Positions 13,240-23,441 of a stretch of DNA of 64,000 nucleotides are shown piece after piece. Source of the DNA: Mugil cephalus (Eukaryota > Chordata > Actinopteri > Mugiliformes > Mugilidae); NCBI RefSeq assembly GCF_022458985.1, contig NC_061783.1, forward strand, positions 15,445,913 through 15,509,912, written 5' to 3'. How positions within the stretch are numbered: position 1 is the first letter of the stretch; each line of letters begins with the position of its first letter. The translations under genes and the position numbers were made by a program. Under the pieces are notes generated by a model that was not told where the DNA came from, searched no databases, and was given only the letters and a program-made list of their open reading frames with translations.

Positions 13240-14478
13240 CTATGAGGCCGCCTCATCTGTCTTCTCTACTTCTTCCTCCGCAGCTGCAGGAGGCTTCTCG
13301 GGGGCAACTTCCTCCACTACCGTTTCCACCTCTTCTTTCTCAGACACCTCTACCACCTCCGTTGTCGCCTCCACCACCACTGCTGCCGCCGCCTCCGCCG
13401 GCTCCTCCTTTGCCGCCTCGGCCTTCACTTCCACCTTCGCATCCGCGTTTGCTTCTACCTTGGCTTCTGCGGTCGCCTCGGCCTTTGGCTCTTCGTTCGC
13501 CTCTGGCTTCACTTCCTCGTTCGAATCTGGCTTCTCGTCCTCTTTTCCGGGGGTGCTTTGCGTCACTTGTCCGGACGCGGCGTTCTGGTTGCGCTGCTCG
13601 CTCAGTGAAACCGCCAGGTAGCCGATCAGCTTCATGTACTCCTGAAAGCCGACCTTGCCGTCCTGGTTGGCATCCAGGCCCTGGGCCATGTTGTTGACCG
13701 CCTCGTTGCTGTCTGAGTCCTAGGTGGTGGGCACAGGCAACCATGGGACAATCAAGAACTAAGTCTCACTCATGAAATTGCACAATACACGCTCAGTACA
13801 TGACAATCTATCGAACGTTCAGCCCTATCAAATCACATTAGAGGTCAGTCTATCATATTTCCATTCCTCTGATGTGTCTGACCTCGCAGATTGGTCAAAT
13901 CAAATCAAACTTTATTTTTATAGCACTTTTCATGGTGCATTCCAGGATTAAATACAGTATGACTGAGCACTGAAGGGACCGAGTGAGGAAACGCCATTAT
14001 TTAGGAGCCGTCCACATCGAGAGGTGTCACAGCCCACGGCTACAGAGGATGCCACCAGAGAGACCGCCCTGACCCAGACAGACAGGGGCCCACAACACGG
14101 CCATAAAGCCCTGGAGCTAGACCCCCAATCCACCAGGCCAGGAAAAACCCCCAGGTAGGCACCTCTGTAGGCAGGCCACACTCAACTCCCGCCGTGGAGG
14201 ACCCAATTTACAATTCACCTGTTAAAAATGCGGACGTGTCAATACTGGCAAGAGCTAATATGAGACTTTGTCCTTTTTCTGCGAGGCTGTTACATAAGGC
14301 AGGTGTTGGCAACAATTCAGAGGGGTGCAATAAAGGTTCGCTAACCGAAAGGATGTTGCCCAGCTGGTTCGTGACGAGGTTCTGGAACTCTTTCTTCCCT
14401 AGGTACTCTTTCCCCTTGGTCGACTTCAAGTAGACCTTCACCAGGCTCTGAATGGCGTTCTCCATGACTCCTCTCTGT
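13240..14478 (-). CDS. S100A14/A16-like protein with a long Ala/Glu/Lys/Val-rich tail (199 aa)
   Basis: Calcium-binding S100 domain fused to a low-complexity tail. Exons: 14478-14346 (ATG 14465-14463; acceptor cccccag-type before 14478; donor gttagc at 14345, a weak match) and 13719-13240 (acceptor cacctag; stop TAG 13242-13240), joined in phase 0 at the usual S100 position. The first EF region is degenerate (VYLKSTKGKEYLGKKEF). The second is canonical, DANQDGKVGFQE, then YMKLIGYLA, which resembles S100A16/A14/A13 (DEYWTLIGG type). The S100 fold should end near residue 90. About 105 residues follow with repeated EAKVEA/KPEANEE-like units, acidic overall, ending EKTDEAAS. Typical S100 proteins are 90-110 aa. 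The tail is encoded in the same uninterrupted exon as EF hand 2, so it is not a splicing artefact. Its fish name is not known to me. Confidence 0.8.
13895..14185. repeat. Interspersed fish repeat within the tailed S100 intron
   Basis: Starts with tcaaatcaaatcaaacttta, then tttttatagcacttttcatgg. This 'caaatcaaatcaa(a)ctttatttttatagcac' text is, from general knowledge, a very common SINE/LINE-tail repeat in fish genomes. It continues with ccctggagctagaccccc and ccaggaaaaaccccc. It sits in the intron between the two coding exons (13720-14345). The borders are approximate. Confidence 0.55.
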
Positions 14479-17095
14479 CTGGGGAAAGGAGCAATCAAGA
14501 CAGCGTGTGACACACATATAGAGAGAAACATAAACCACTGTGGCGTGCTGTGTTAGGAAGGAAGTTGCGGGATAATTTGATTCAAAGCTTATTCGAGAAT
14601 TCGGCACATGCAGTGGAAAATTAAACTCCCCTCGTGTCCCTGTGGTGCCTTTTTCGTTTCAGGTGTTGAATCTAGGGCCGCAATAAGGGAGGGACGGTGA
14701 CGTGAGATAAGTGGAGAGTGTGAGGGAGAGTCTGATTGAGGGACAAGCTGTGATGCACAATGGAAGTTCTGATCTTTGATACGTCACCTGATCTACCGAA
14801 GCCACCGAGGGGACGAGGCTTCAGATTACCTAAGGGATTACCTAGTCCCCGTCTGCTCTTCTCTCCTTCTTCTCTTTCTGTCTCGCTCTTGCCACCCTGC
14901 CAGCTGTACTCGCCTCTCTCTTTCAGTGCCACTCTCCCTTACCTTACAGGTTTTCGCTCCGCTACTCTTTATTCTCTTCAAGCCACCGTGCTCACAGTCC
15001 TGCATAAAAACACCCACTTCCCAGCTATAATTCCTGCAACACACTATCTGCATTTCATTGCACGCACAAACGTTGAGCCTCCCTTTTGTACCACAGAGAG
15101 ACAGACAATCAAGAATTAAGATCTTGCAAAGATTTTCAGATGGTCCGCAGACACTTTTCAAACTGCTACATGCCAGTAAGTGACACATGTTTGCAAGAAT
15201 TCCATTCATCGCTGTCTGCGGAGCTCACTTAGACAGGAATTTACAGGCCAACATCGAGCGAGTTTGCCCCAAAGCCGTGAAACTCAGTGTGTCCAAGTCA
15301 AACGTACTCATCTGTCAGCTTCAGTATTCAAATGCCGCCGAGCAAACAGCGGCTTACACCGTTGAGAGCACAGGGCCTGCCGTGTCGGCGGAGGATGCCG
15401 CCTTGCTCGGTACAGTGGTAATTTGACTGTGAATTAATATCTCATTTACTGAAGTGCAAGTTACACTCAAGCACCCTCCCGGCAACAAATATGCTACAGT
15501 ACGGCCAATTAGGGAAGGAGTCTGTTGGTTCTATTATACCTGGAGGAACAACAAACTGTGACGCCACAGGGTCATTAAAATCTAACATTTCACTGGACCC
15601 CTTTCAGATTGTGCTAGTGACCCACTGATCCCTAACTGTCTGGCCCACTGTGTCACCGCCGGAGCGCAACACAGCCACAAGTTTGCATGGGAGAACATAT
15701 TCCTCCTGATTGTAAAAACAGCTGTCAGTCAGGAGAGTCGAAAGAGCCAGGAGCTTAACAGATAGAAAGACAAGCAAGCTTAACTTTGTGTTAAAGACTT
15801 CCGTTGAATTAAGGAGTCTTTTGTCAGTTTATTTGACATTTACAGACAAATCCCGCGCTCTGTGGAACTTTAGGGGACTTTTTCATGCGCAGGTGACACA
15901 CCCTCCTCAGCCAGAGTACACAAGGTCGGTAACGACTCTGTCCTACCCTAAAATACACACAAAGACACCTCTCCTATTCTTGAATGGCCATTTCTGTCCA
16001 CTATCACATTCATTATTCAACGAGTGAAACGTCTTAGGGTGGTATTACTTGCTCTAATTTAGCCAAACGAATTCAAGTCCCCGTCCGTCCCACGTCAGAG
16101 CTTCGCCTTTTCCAACTAGGGAGACAAACTATCCCCGCTATTCGCCCTAAAAGCCCCCAAAACAACCGCGCTAATAATTAAATATACAGGCCCACAACCA
16201 GAGGTTTCCCGTTTCCCATGCAGAGCTCAAAGGAGATTGAGTGTTGCGTTTCCAAATGGGCGAATGTGATACGGTATGTGCGCAGAGTAATGACAATACT
16301 ACCGCTAGTGTGGCATAAAATATTAACAGAGGAACAAGTTAGGTTGTGGTCGTAAATTGCGGTGAACAGACGTACGGGGGCCGACTTCTATCCAACGCCA
16401 CTATTTAAAAAAAAATAAATAGAGAGAAGTGAACGTAGAAACGCGTGCGCTACATTATCAACAAGCGTCAGGTTTGCCATTAACACCAGTTTAAACGCTG
16501 TAAAACGGTGATGAGGGAAGCTGTCATGAACGACACAAACTTGCAAAAATACACAAGGGAAGCCATACTGTAACTCGCTTGGGCCTCTTTGTTAAAAAAA
16601 CAATGTGAGAAAAGTTTTGGACGTTATTTTGCTACAGAAAATGCGCTTTTACGCGCGACCCGGATGCCCATTGGATGAGCTCCTGAAGCCAAATACTCCG
16701 TCACCTCGACTCACTTCAATTTTTGATAGGCTGTTTGCAATTGATCGGCCACTTGACAACTGATCTACATTAAAAATATCAAATGTCTTTTCTTGGGAAG
16801 GAGAGGCATACCATGCGTGCAATCGCGCCGGAGCCATAAAACCCGAAAAAAGTAAACGCGAGTAAAAAGCAAAATAGCTACCGTCTACCATGATTTATTA
16901 TTTTCTGGGTGCAACGTGAGTCTAAAGCTTCAGAGGACTCGAGTCATTGAAACCGTCCCTGCAGCCGGACAACGGCCAAGTTTCACGGGATGGCTCTTGC
17001 AAGAGTTCATCGAAACGTGGCAAAAACGATGAGGAAACACGCTGCACATATGGGAGAGAAACCCGAAATAATCCATAAAGACGCATTCAACTCAC
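14479..17095. other. Proposed first intron of the tailed S100 gene; no exon seen
   Basis: Between the start-codon exon and the proposed non-coding exon 1 near 17096. Short frames in the T/C-rich part (14760-15120) are not protein-like. The GC and CpG content rises from about 16600 towards 17200, consistent with an approach to a promoter. Confidence 0.35.
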
Positions 17096-17220
17096 CGTTT
17101 ACCGTCTGCGGGACAAGAGAAGTGTATAAATGTGCGCAAGTTTGAGTTTCTGCCCTCTTCTCCGCCTTTCTACGCCGCTTTGAGCCCCAGAGAACTTGCC
17201 AAACTAGTAGGACTGCAGAA
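17096..17220 (-). promoter_or_regulatory. Candidate non-coding exon 1 and promoter of the tailed S100 gene
   Basis: On the - strand a good donor, gtgagt (17095-17090), follows GACGGTAAACG. The sequence just upstream is CpG-containing and lacks a clear TATA. The position between this gene and the 3' end of the next S100 gene is right for a first exon, but the transcription start cannot be placed. Confidence 0.35.
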
Positions 17221-18876
17221 TCTCTTCCGTGATTTAGGTTTTTTTTTCTGTCCTTAAAACTTTTCCCCCTTCACAAGTCAAAGGGCGTGTACCTGGAAGA
17301 GTGAGAGGGAGAGTTGGGAATGTGGAAGAGCGCGACCCTAACTCTCAAGAAAAGGGAGTGAACGTGTATCAAAACACTTAAGAGTTTTTTTTTTTTTTTT
17401 TATTGGAATTATCTTTGGCCCGTGGGCCAGCTGTTTCACGTCATGTGCGATTTTAGTTTCACGCCAGCTAGCCGGGCTTGTGTGGCTTGGAGCTGCCTCA
17501 TCTGCTGGGACGAGAGGACAGGGCGGGTGGGATTACTTCATCTGCAAAGGGTTGGGGCGTTTTCAAACGCATTAAGCTTATTAAATGTACGGATAGAAAA
17601 TGATTTGAAACTGAAAGTCGAACCATAAGCCAGGAATTTAAAATATATATACTGTATATATTTCTTTTATGGAGGTTATGTATTACAAAAAAAAAATATG
17701 TGAATGTCTTTGCAAAAAAACATATTCTTTGGTTTTACGCCTTAAGAAGTTCCAAACATGAACAACAACACAAAAAAAGAGTTTTCCAGCTACGATAGAT
17801 AACTTCAATTCCAACTTTGGCTGCAACCGAGGGACAGAGGTTTCCCAGCTGACACTTTGGAAATTTGAGAGTGAAGGAATCTTGAGTGAAAATAGCCTAT
17901 ACTGCAGGGAAAGCCAGTGTGGGTGGCAAATGTTTTAGAGTAAACGTAGTTCTGTCAGAATACCAGAGCAGCTTTTAAGCTTTCTCTTCATTCCTCTTTA
18001 TACACACGCACCATTCTAACTGTGCTTTTCGGACAATGTACAGCGCCTTCTAAAGCGGGACACCGGCTCCGTTTTGTCCCTCGCCCGTGTCGCTGACTCA
18101 TTTGCCCATCCTCGAACCCGCCCCGCTCCCACCTTATCTTGTGTGATTTGGATGCAAAGGTCAGATTTACTTATCAGCTGATCTGTATTCTCCAAATCCG
18201 ATACCAGCGGCCTTTTGTCTTTTAAAATTAAAACAGACACACTGGCCATAAAACGGCCGGGGTGCGTGCCAGCACACATAACTCTGTCTAGACATCAGAA
18301 TTAATACAAAGTGACCGTAACACAGAGAATTACAAACTAAAGAAACACAATGCAATTAAACTGCAAAAGAAATAAGTCCTTCCTGACTTACTGGGGTGGG
18401 TTTGGCTCACATATCCACATTACTCAGTCTACTGTGGCCTCACTGATAGACAGTAAAGACCAGGCCTCTCTTTTGCATCATCGCTGCTTAATGCTTGGAC
18501 AAGCAGCTTTGTAAAGCCACTCTGAAGCTCTATGGAACAAGATATGGTCTGGAAGGGTGTAGTTTTAGCCGCATATAGGATTACAAGCCCCTAAATCATG
18601 GCTGTAACACACTCCTGCACAAATGTCGCCGGCTGGACATCATTTAATACAGTGAATGAATGACAGGAGACAGCGTGTTAGTGGCTGAGGGTTCAAGACA
18701 ATGAATCCTTTAATTCACAGATTCCCGCAATCAACAAATGGTTAACTAAATGGTTGCACATGTGGAGCGATAAATGGAATTCAAATGCCCTTGAGTTTAC
18801 AGCTGGAGAGCCGGAGCTGAGCCCATTGGTGTTGCACAATCGGCTCCGAGCCACAGATGACTGAAGGCGGCGAGCT
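17221..18876. other. Intergenic between the second and third S100 genes
   Basis: No exon recognised. It contains poly-T at 17382-17401 and an AT palindrome near 17643-17662. The right-hand 170 bases are probably the 3' UTR of the S100A13-like gene; ATTAAA on the - strand lies at 18714-18709. Confidence 0.4.
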
Positions 18877-20328
18877 CTACTGACTGAATCCTCCCTGCTT
18901 GCTCGCCAGCTTTCCGATCAGCTGCCAGAACTCCGAGAAAGTCAGCTCCCCGTCATTGTTTTCATCCAGCGAGCCCATGAGTTGGTCGATGGCCCCGGGG
19001 TCGCTGGCATTCTGCGGGCAGTCACAGAGAGGGGACACTGAGCATTAAGAAGCCGCAACATCAGATACTCTGAAAGGCTGTCCTGCCACCTAATGGATGA
19101 ATTAAGTAACAATTATAACTAAAAAACACACACACAGATTAGTTTATAGTCACACTGGATAGTGATAAAATGATAGAATCTTACAAAAAGACCTAAACAA
19201 TGTGTTAATAGTTAGTTACACATGTCATAGTGGCTATTATAAACATTTATGAAATTACAATATGTATGACTTCTACAAAGCAAAGGTAAACAAAGGCAAA
19301 AGACTCATTTAAAGTTTCGGTCTCCCCTCATCTAAGAGTCGACGGTGGGGCCTTGTGAGTTTCGTATACAGTAGTTAGAACTAAAGAAGCCGCTCGGATG
19401 ATGGATGAGACATCTTCCAGAAACACAAACAACTCCAGCTGCAGCCTTGTTTTAGATATATGACCTTTTTGATTGTTCACTGAACACGACTACTTCCGTT
19501 TGAAGCGGCCACAGCATTTCAGCAGCCGCGAAGAAAGAGCAGTTGTGCGTCGCTTGGCGACACGTTCCCAAATATGGCGCGCGGCCCTTCGTTTTAATTG
19601 CGTCGTAAATTTAATACGTTTATTGTGTCGCGCCACTCAAAGCACTTTGCGTTTCGTTGTTGTTAACCGATAGATGCACAGGGTGTCCCATGAGTCTGGA
19701 CCAAAGGAACTTCTTCTCATTCGCGTTCTCACAACTACGTGTGCTCTAAAGGGTCGTGGGAGCTATCCCAGCTGTCATCAGGGGTACACACCCTGGACAG
19801 GTGGCCAGTCTGTCACTGATGCAGAGAGACGGACAACCACACCTACATCCTTAGAATCACCAATGAACTTTGGACGTCTCTGGAAGAAAGAAGCCGGAGT
19901 ACCCAAAGAGAACCCAGACACCCTACTGTGCAGCCCCCAAGGCATTGTTTTTTCCTATCAGTCCCAACCTATGAGACACCCTGTGTATCATAAAAATGAA
20001 AGCGAATAACGTCCTTTAGGGCAAAAGGGAGATTTTTATGAAGGGAAATAGCAGCGCAGTTATATATAAGAGCAATAAAACCACATTAGAATTAGAGCCG
20101 AGAGGCTTCAAACACCTACGTGCTGCACTATAAACTACCGTTTGCTAAGTGTAATGTAGCAGTTAAAGAAGCTATAAACGGCCGAAGAGGCACACCTTGA
20201 CATAGTTGGGAAGCTGCGAGGTCACCAGGTTGTGGAATTCGTCTTTACTCAGCGTGCTGGCGGATCCGTCTTTCCCAGCGTACGTCTTGAACTGGGCGAC
20301 AAGGGTGGTGATGGCGGCTTCCATGATG
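18877..20328 (-). CDS. S100A13-like EF-hand protein (87 aa)
   Basis: Small calcium-binding S100 protein; the mammalian relative S100A13 helps release FGF1 and IL-1alpha without a signal peptide. Exons: 20328-20196 (ATG 20324-20322; acceptor ctctgcag; donor gtgtgc at 20195) and 19011-18877 (acceptor cccgcag; stop TAG 18879-18877), joined in phase 0. The sequence has FHNLVTSQLPNYVK and EFWQLIGKLA, close to S100A13 (FKELVTQQLP, EYWRLIGELA) by memory. The second EF loop DENNDGELTFSE is canonical; the first is the S100 pseudo-type (YAGKDGSASTLSKDE). The basic C-terminal tail of mammalian S100A13 is missing; the protein ends KQGGFSQ. Intron 19012-20195 carries a mariner-like insertion and a CpG-rich patch. 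The family call is firm and the orthology likely. Confidence 0.82.
19677..19985. mobile_element. Mariner-like inverted-repeat element in the S100A13-like intron
   Basis: The ends read cacagggtgtcccat at the left and atgagacaccctgtg at the right, a 15-bp inverted repeat with one mismatch. The interior has ggggtacacaccctggacag, then gccggagtacccaaagagaa, which from general knowledge is a repeat motif seen in many fish genomes. There is no transposase frame. It looks like a non-autonomous copy or a repeat nested between the termini. Confidence 0.6.
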
Positions 20329-20413
20329 CTGCAGAGAACAAGAACACTGTGACTTGTAATGATAAAAAACAAAATACTAATAAAAAAATAAGGGACAGCA
20401 GGAGTTGTCTCAC

Positions 20414-20501
20414 CTGCTGAGTTCAGAGGCAGAGTGATGCGTCGCAGCAGATGCTGAAAACCTTGTCCCTCAACACCGTCCACCGTCCCTCTGAATATAT
20501 A
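20414..20501 (-). promoter_or_regulatory. TATA promoter and non-coding exon 1 of the S100A13-like gene
   Basis: On the - strand a strong TATA box, TATATATT (20501-20494), precedes a predicted start near 20468. The short exon (to 20414) ends CTCAGCAG with donor gtgaga at 20413-20408. This is only 80 bases from the acceptor of the coding exon, giving an intron of about 85 bases. The spacing and splice signals agree well with an S100 first exon. Confidence 0.6.
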
Positions 20502-21550
20502 CGCTTCATCCCCACCACGGATGCACACATCAGCGGAAAAACGTTTAACCTGTCCCCTTCTCCCCCGTCCATCCAGCCGACCGCCCTCATCTCAGCCACA
20601 TGTCATAAGAAAAAAAAAAAAAACGCAAAAACGTGAACACACACAAACAGAAAACGGCCGTTCTGCCCCGCGAAGGGCAAATTTGTACTGATGGTAGCAC
20701 AAAAGCCATTTCAGTCTGTTTGCAGAGCGAGGGATTTAGAGATAGCATCATGCCATTCTAATCAAGAGGCCGGATCGTGCATGTCTAAGCGGTAATTAGT
20801 TTATACAAAACATGACTCAAATAATATGGAGGACAAACACACACTGTCTCATGTCGGTCCAGCTGCGGTGAAGTGAGGGGATGTGTGTGGAATGCCCAGA
20901 GAACGGTTAAAGGAGAGAAGTTGCTTTTAATCTTACGTCATTTTAATGACAATGGAAAACTGTGGTGTGGTGTGATGTGGCGAAGCATTTGACCCGCTCT
21001 CAGGATCGTCTGCTAAAGATTATGTCACCCATACTGCGCTCCAGCTACTTTTCTGGTGAAATGAGGTCACACTTTGAATCAGAAGGAAGGCCGTCAGTGG
21101 AAGACAGGAAGACGAAGTGGCACAGAGATTTGCTGAAGTGCTTCTGGGGTGACTTGTGTTTGTAGAATTCAAAGAATGACAAGCCTCTCTCCTCGCAGTT
21201 TCATAACGACATAACTAGTCTCAGCCGCTCGCTCCTTCATTCTCGTCGATCGGCATATCAGGAGAGGGACCGGCCGGGCCGAGGGTGAGCTGGTGCCTGC
21301 GAACGTGCCAGATCCAGCTCCGACTATTGAATCTGTAAATATTTTAGCTCAGCACTGCAGCTGTGATAATAGATGCCTGTCATTCCAACACTTCCTTTCC
21401 CAGAGTGAGTCAGGTACGTCACAAACATGGCAGCGTGCCGTACTAAAAACGGGCCCACGCTGATACTTATCACCGAGTGGGAATGCATCAGAGATCTTTC
21501 GGTTTGTCGTTTCTCATTTCACACTAAAATGAATCATGCACAAAGTCACG
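20502..21550. other. Intergenic between the S100 cluster and pbxip1
   Basis: No exon recognised. It holds the upstream region of the S100A13-like gene and, on the right, the end of the pbxip1 transcript. An A-rich run lies at 20608-20627. Confidence 0.4.
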
Positions 21551-21565
21551 TCAACGTTGAAAAAT

Positions 21566-23441
21566 TTTATTGAACTTGATTTCTTAAAAGAGGACACAAC
21601 TGATAATGGGAGAAATTACAAATGATTCAAGGATCAATTACATCCATGTCTGAGCCGAGCCCTACTGTTGTCCCACAAAGACAAAAAAAAAAAAAAACTC
21701 AAATATTGATTAAAGTTTTGTTAACTGCACGTGCTTCATTATGTTGAGATTACAGCATGCTTTCTTTTCCACCCCTTTGGTCTAGAAACCTTCAGAAAGA
21801 AAAAACACTTCACCTCTACAAACAGCAGAGAACGTTGAACGAAAATTAGTCGGACACTTAACGTGTAAACTCTACGACATTCATCCCCTGCCCTGTGAAC
21901 AGCAGTAAGATCCCAAGTAGTGTAAACTTGTTGTCTTCTTAATCTTAAATCAAAGACCTTCAGTCCAATCTAAGATAGTAATAATCATAAAGGCACATAA
22001 GCAGCAGTTGAAAAGCTAAATTTCTGAAAGTCTCCACGTGGTCTGTCCTGGGACGTGGTCTGGGCTTCTTCTCGTTAAAAATAAGAGTAGAGAGTTGCAG
22101 TGTAGTGACAGAATAAATAAAACACTCCAAAGCTTCTTTCGATTAGAACAATCACTATCTGTCTTTTCTGACTTCACATCCACTAAGAGGGAATCAGTGG
22201 ATTCTACTAGAATGAAAAAGTAAAAGACAAAAACAAGTTTTTCTACATTAAAAGTAAAGCTCCTATGGGTTTTTTTTTCTTTTAACGGTATAATATGCAA
22301 TGCAACGCTAATTACTGTCCAAAAAACTACACCTAACTCACCTCGGTGCACATCAGGTTATTATTTACTTGTGAGGAAAACAAATGAAAAGCAAATAAAG
22401 AAGAAAATACTGGTTTGGTTTCTAATCTCATTTTGGTGAATTACTGAAGATCACTGACCACTAAGAGCCTCACATCCCCAGTAAAAGCAGACGCTAGAGG
22501 TCCCCGTTATTTAAAATAAAAAAAATAAAAAAAATATTAGAGACAACTAAAGAAAAAAGAAATGAAAAGTGAGAAAATGTCTCTCAAACGTCTGAAAAAA
22601 GTGCTAAAGTGGTTTAGCTGTTATCAATTTAACTATGGCTATCTCTTTGTCCTATTGCTTCATTTAATTTTTATTTACTTGTTTGTTTTTTTTAGCAGCG
22701 CTGATGTTTCACAGAGTACCTTCTGGTTGTTCCACACATCTGCTGCCTACTGACAGTTTAAGGTCTTTTGAAATGTAAAAGCCAAACGCTTCGGGCTATC
22801 AAACGGTCCACAGTCCTTCTTTTTCCTGTCCATTTCTACCGAAGAGCAGCTGAAACCAAACTGGTCTAACCTGATCTGATACTTATCACTGAAACAACTG
22901 TGATCTCATCGGCAGGGTCTGGACAGTCACACCCGACTTGAGGCAAATGGCCTCAGCAAAAAATTTGTTTTAACTTTCCCTGGAGTGTGAAAAAAAAAAT
23001 AAAATAAATAAATTTAACAGCCAATTACACATGTTTTCTATTAATCACAGCTTGTACTGCTGAGTGTCGATTAGCAGGATAATTTGGAAATGCCATCTCC
23101 TTAAGACCCGGTTCTTTGTGATCTGAATATAATCAGTTTAAATTTACATTATGGACCGTAACATGCACTATGTGAAGTACTAAACAGCGGAGGAGAATTC
23201 ACACAACACGTTACTGCAGGAGGCCTGACCTGACAGAGGTAGGTAACAACAACTAAGTCAAAAATGACAAATACAAGTGTAGCTTATAATTAGAGACTCA
23301 GAGGGATACATTTATGAGAGGCACAACCACTCTGTACCAGAAGCGACTACAATTACAGCTCCGAAGACGAGAAGTTAGGCAAGAAATGTCCTATAAAACC
23401 ACCACTTGTGCTGTATCTTCACCCCTTCCCTCCGTGTGTCT
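21566..23441 (-). other. Probable 3' UTR of pbxip1
   Basis: About 1.9 kb of AT-rich, non-coding sequence lies between the pbxip1 stop and a TTTATT (AATAAA on the - strand) at 21566-21571. Other hexamers occur inside, so shorter ends are possible. Confidence 0.45.

Noticed and set aside
13220-13697. Long + strand open frames (133 and 151 codons, Ser/Pro/Ala-rich)
   Set aside because: They are the antisense of the S100 tail exon; the open frames follow from its GC-rich Ala/Glu codons. The - strand frame has the EF hand and splice sites.
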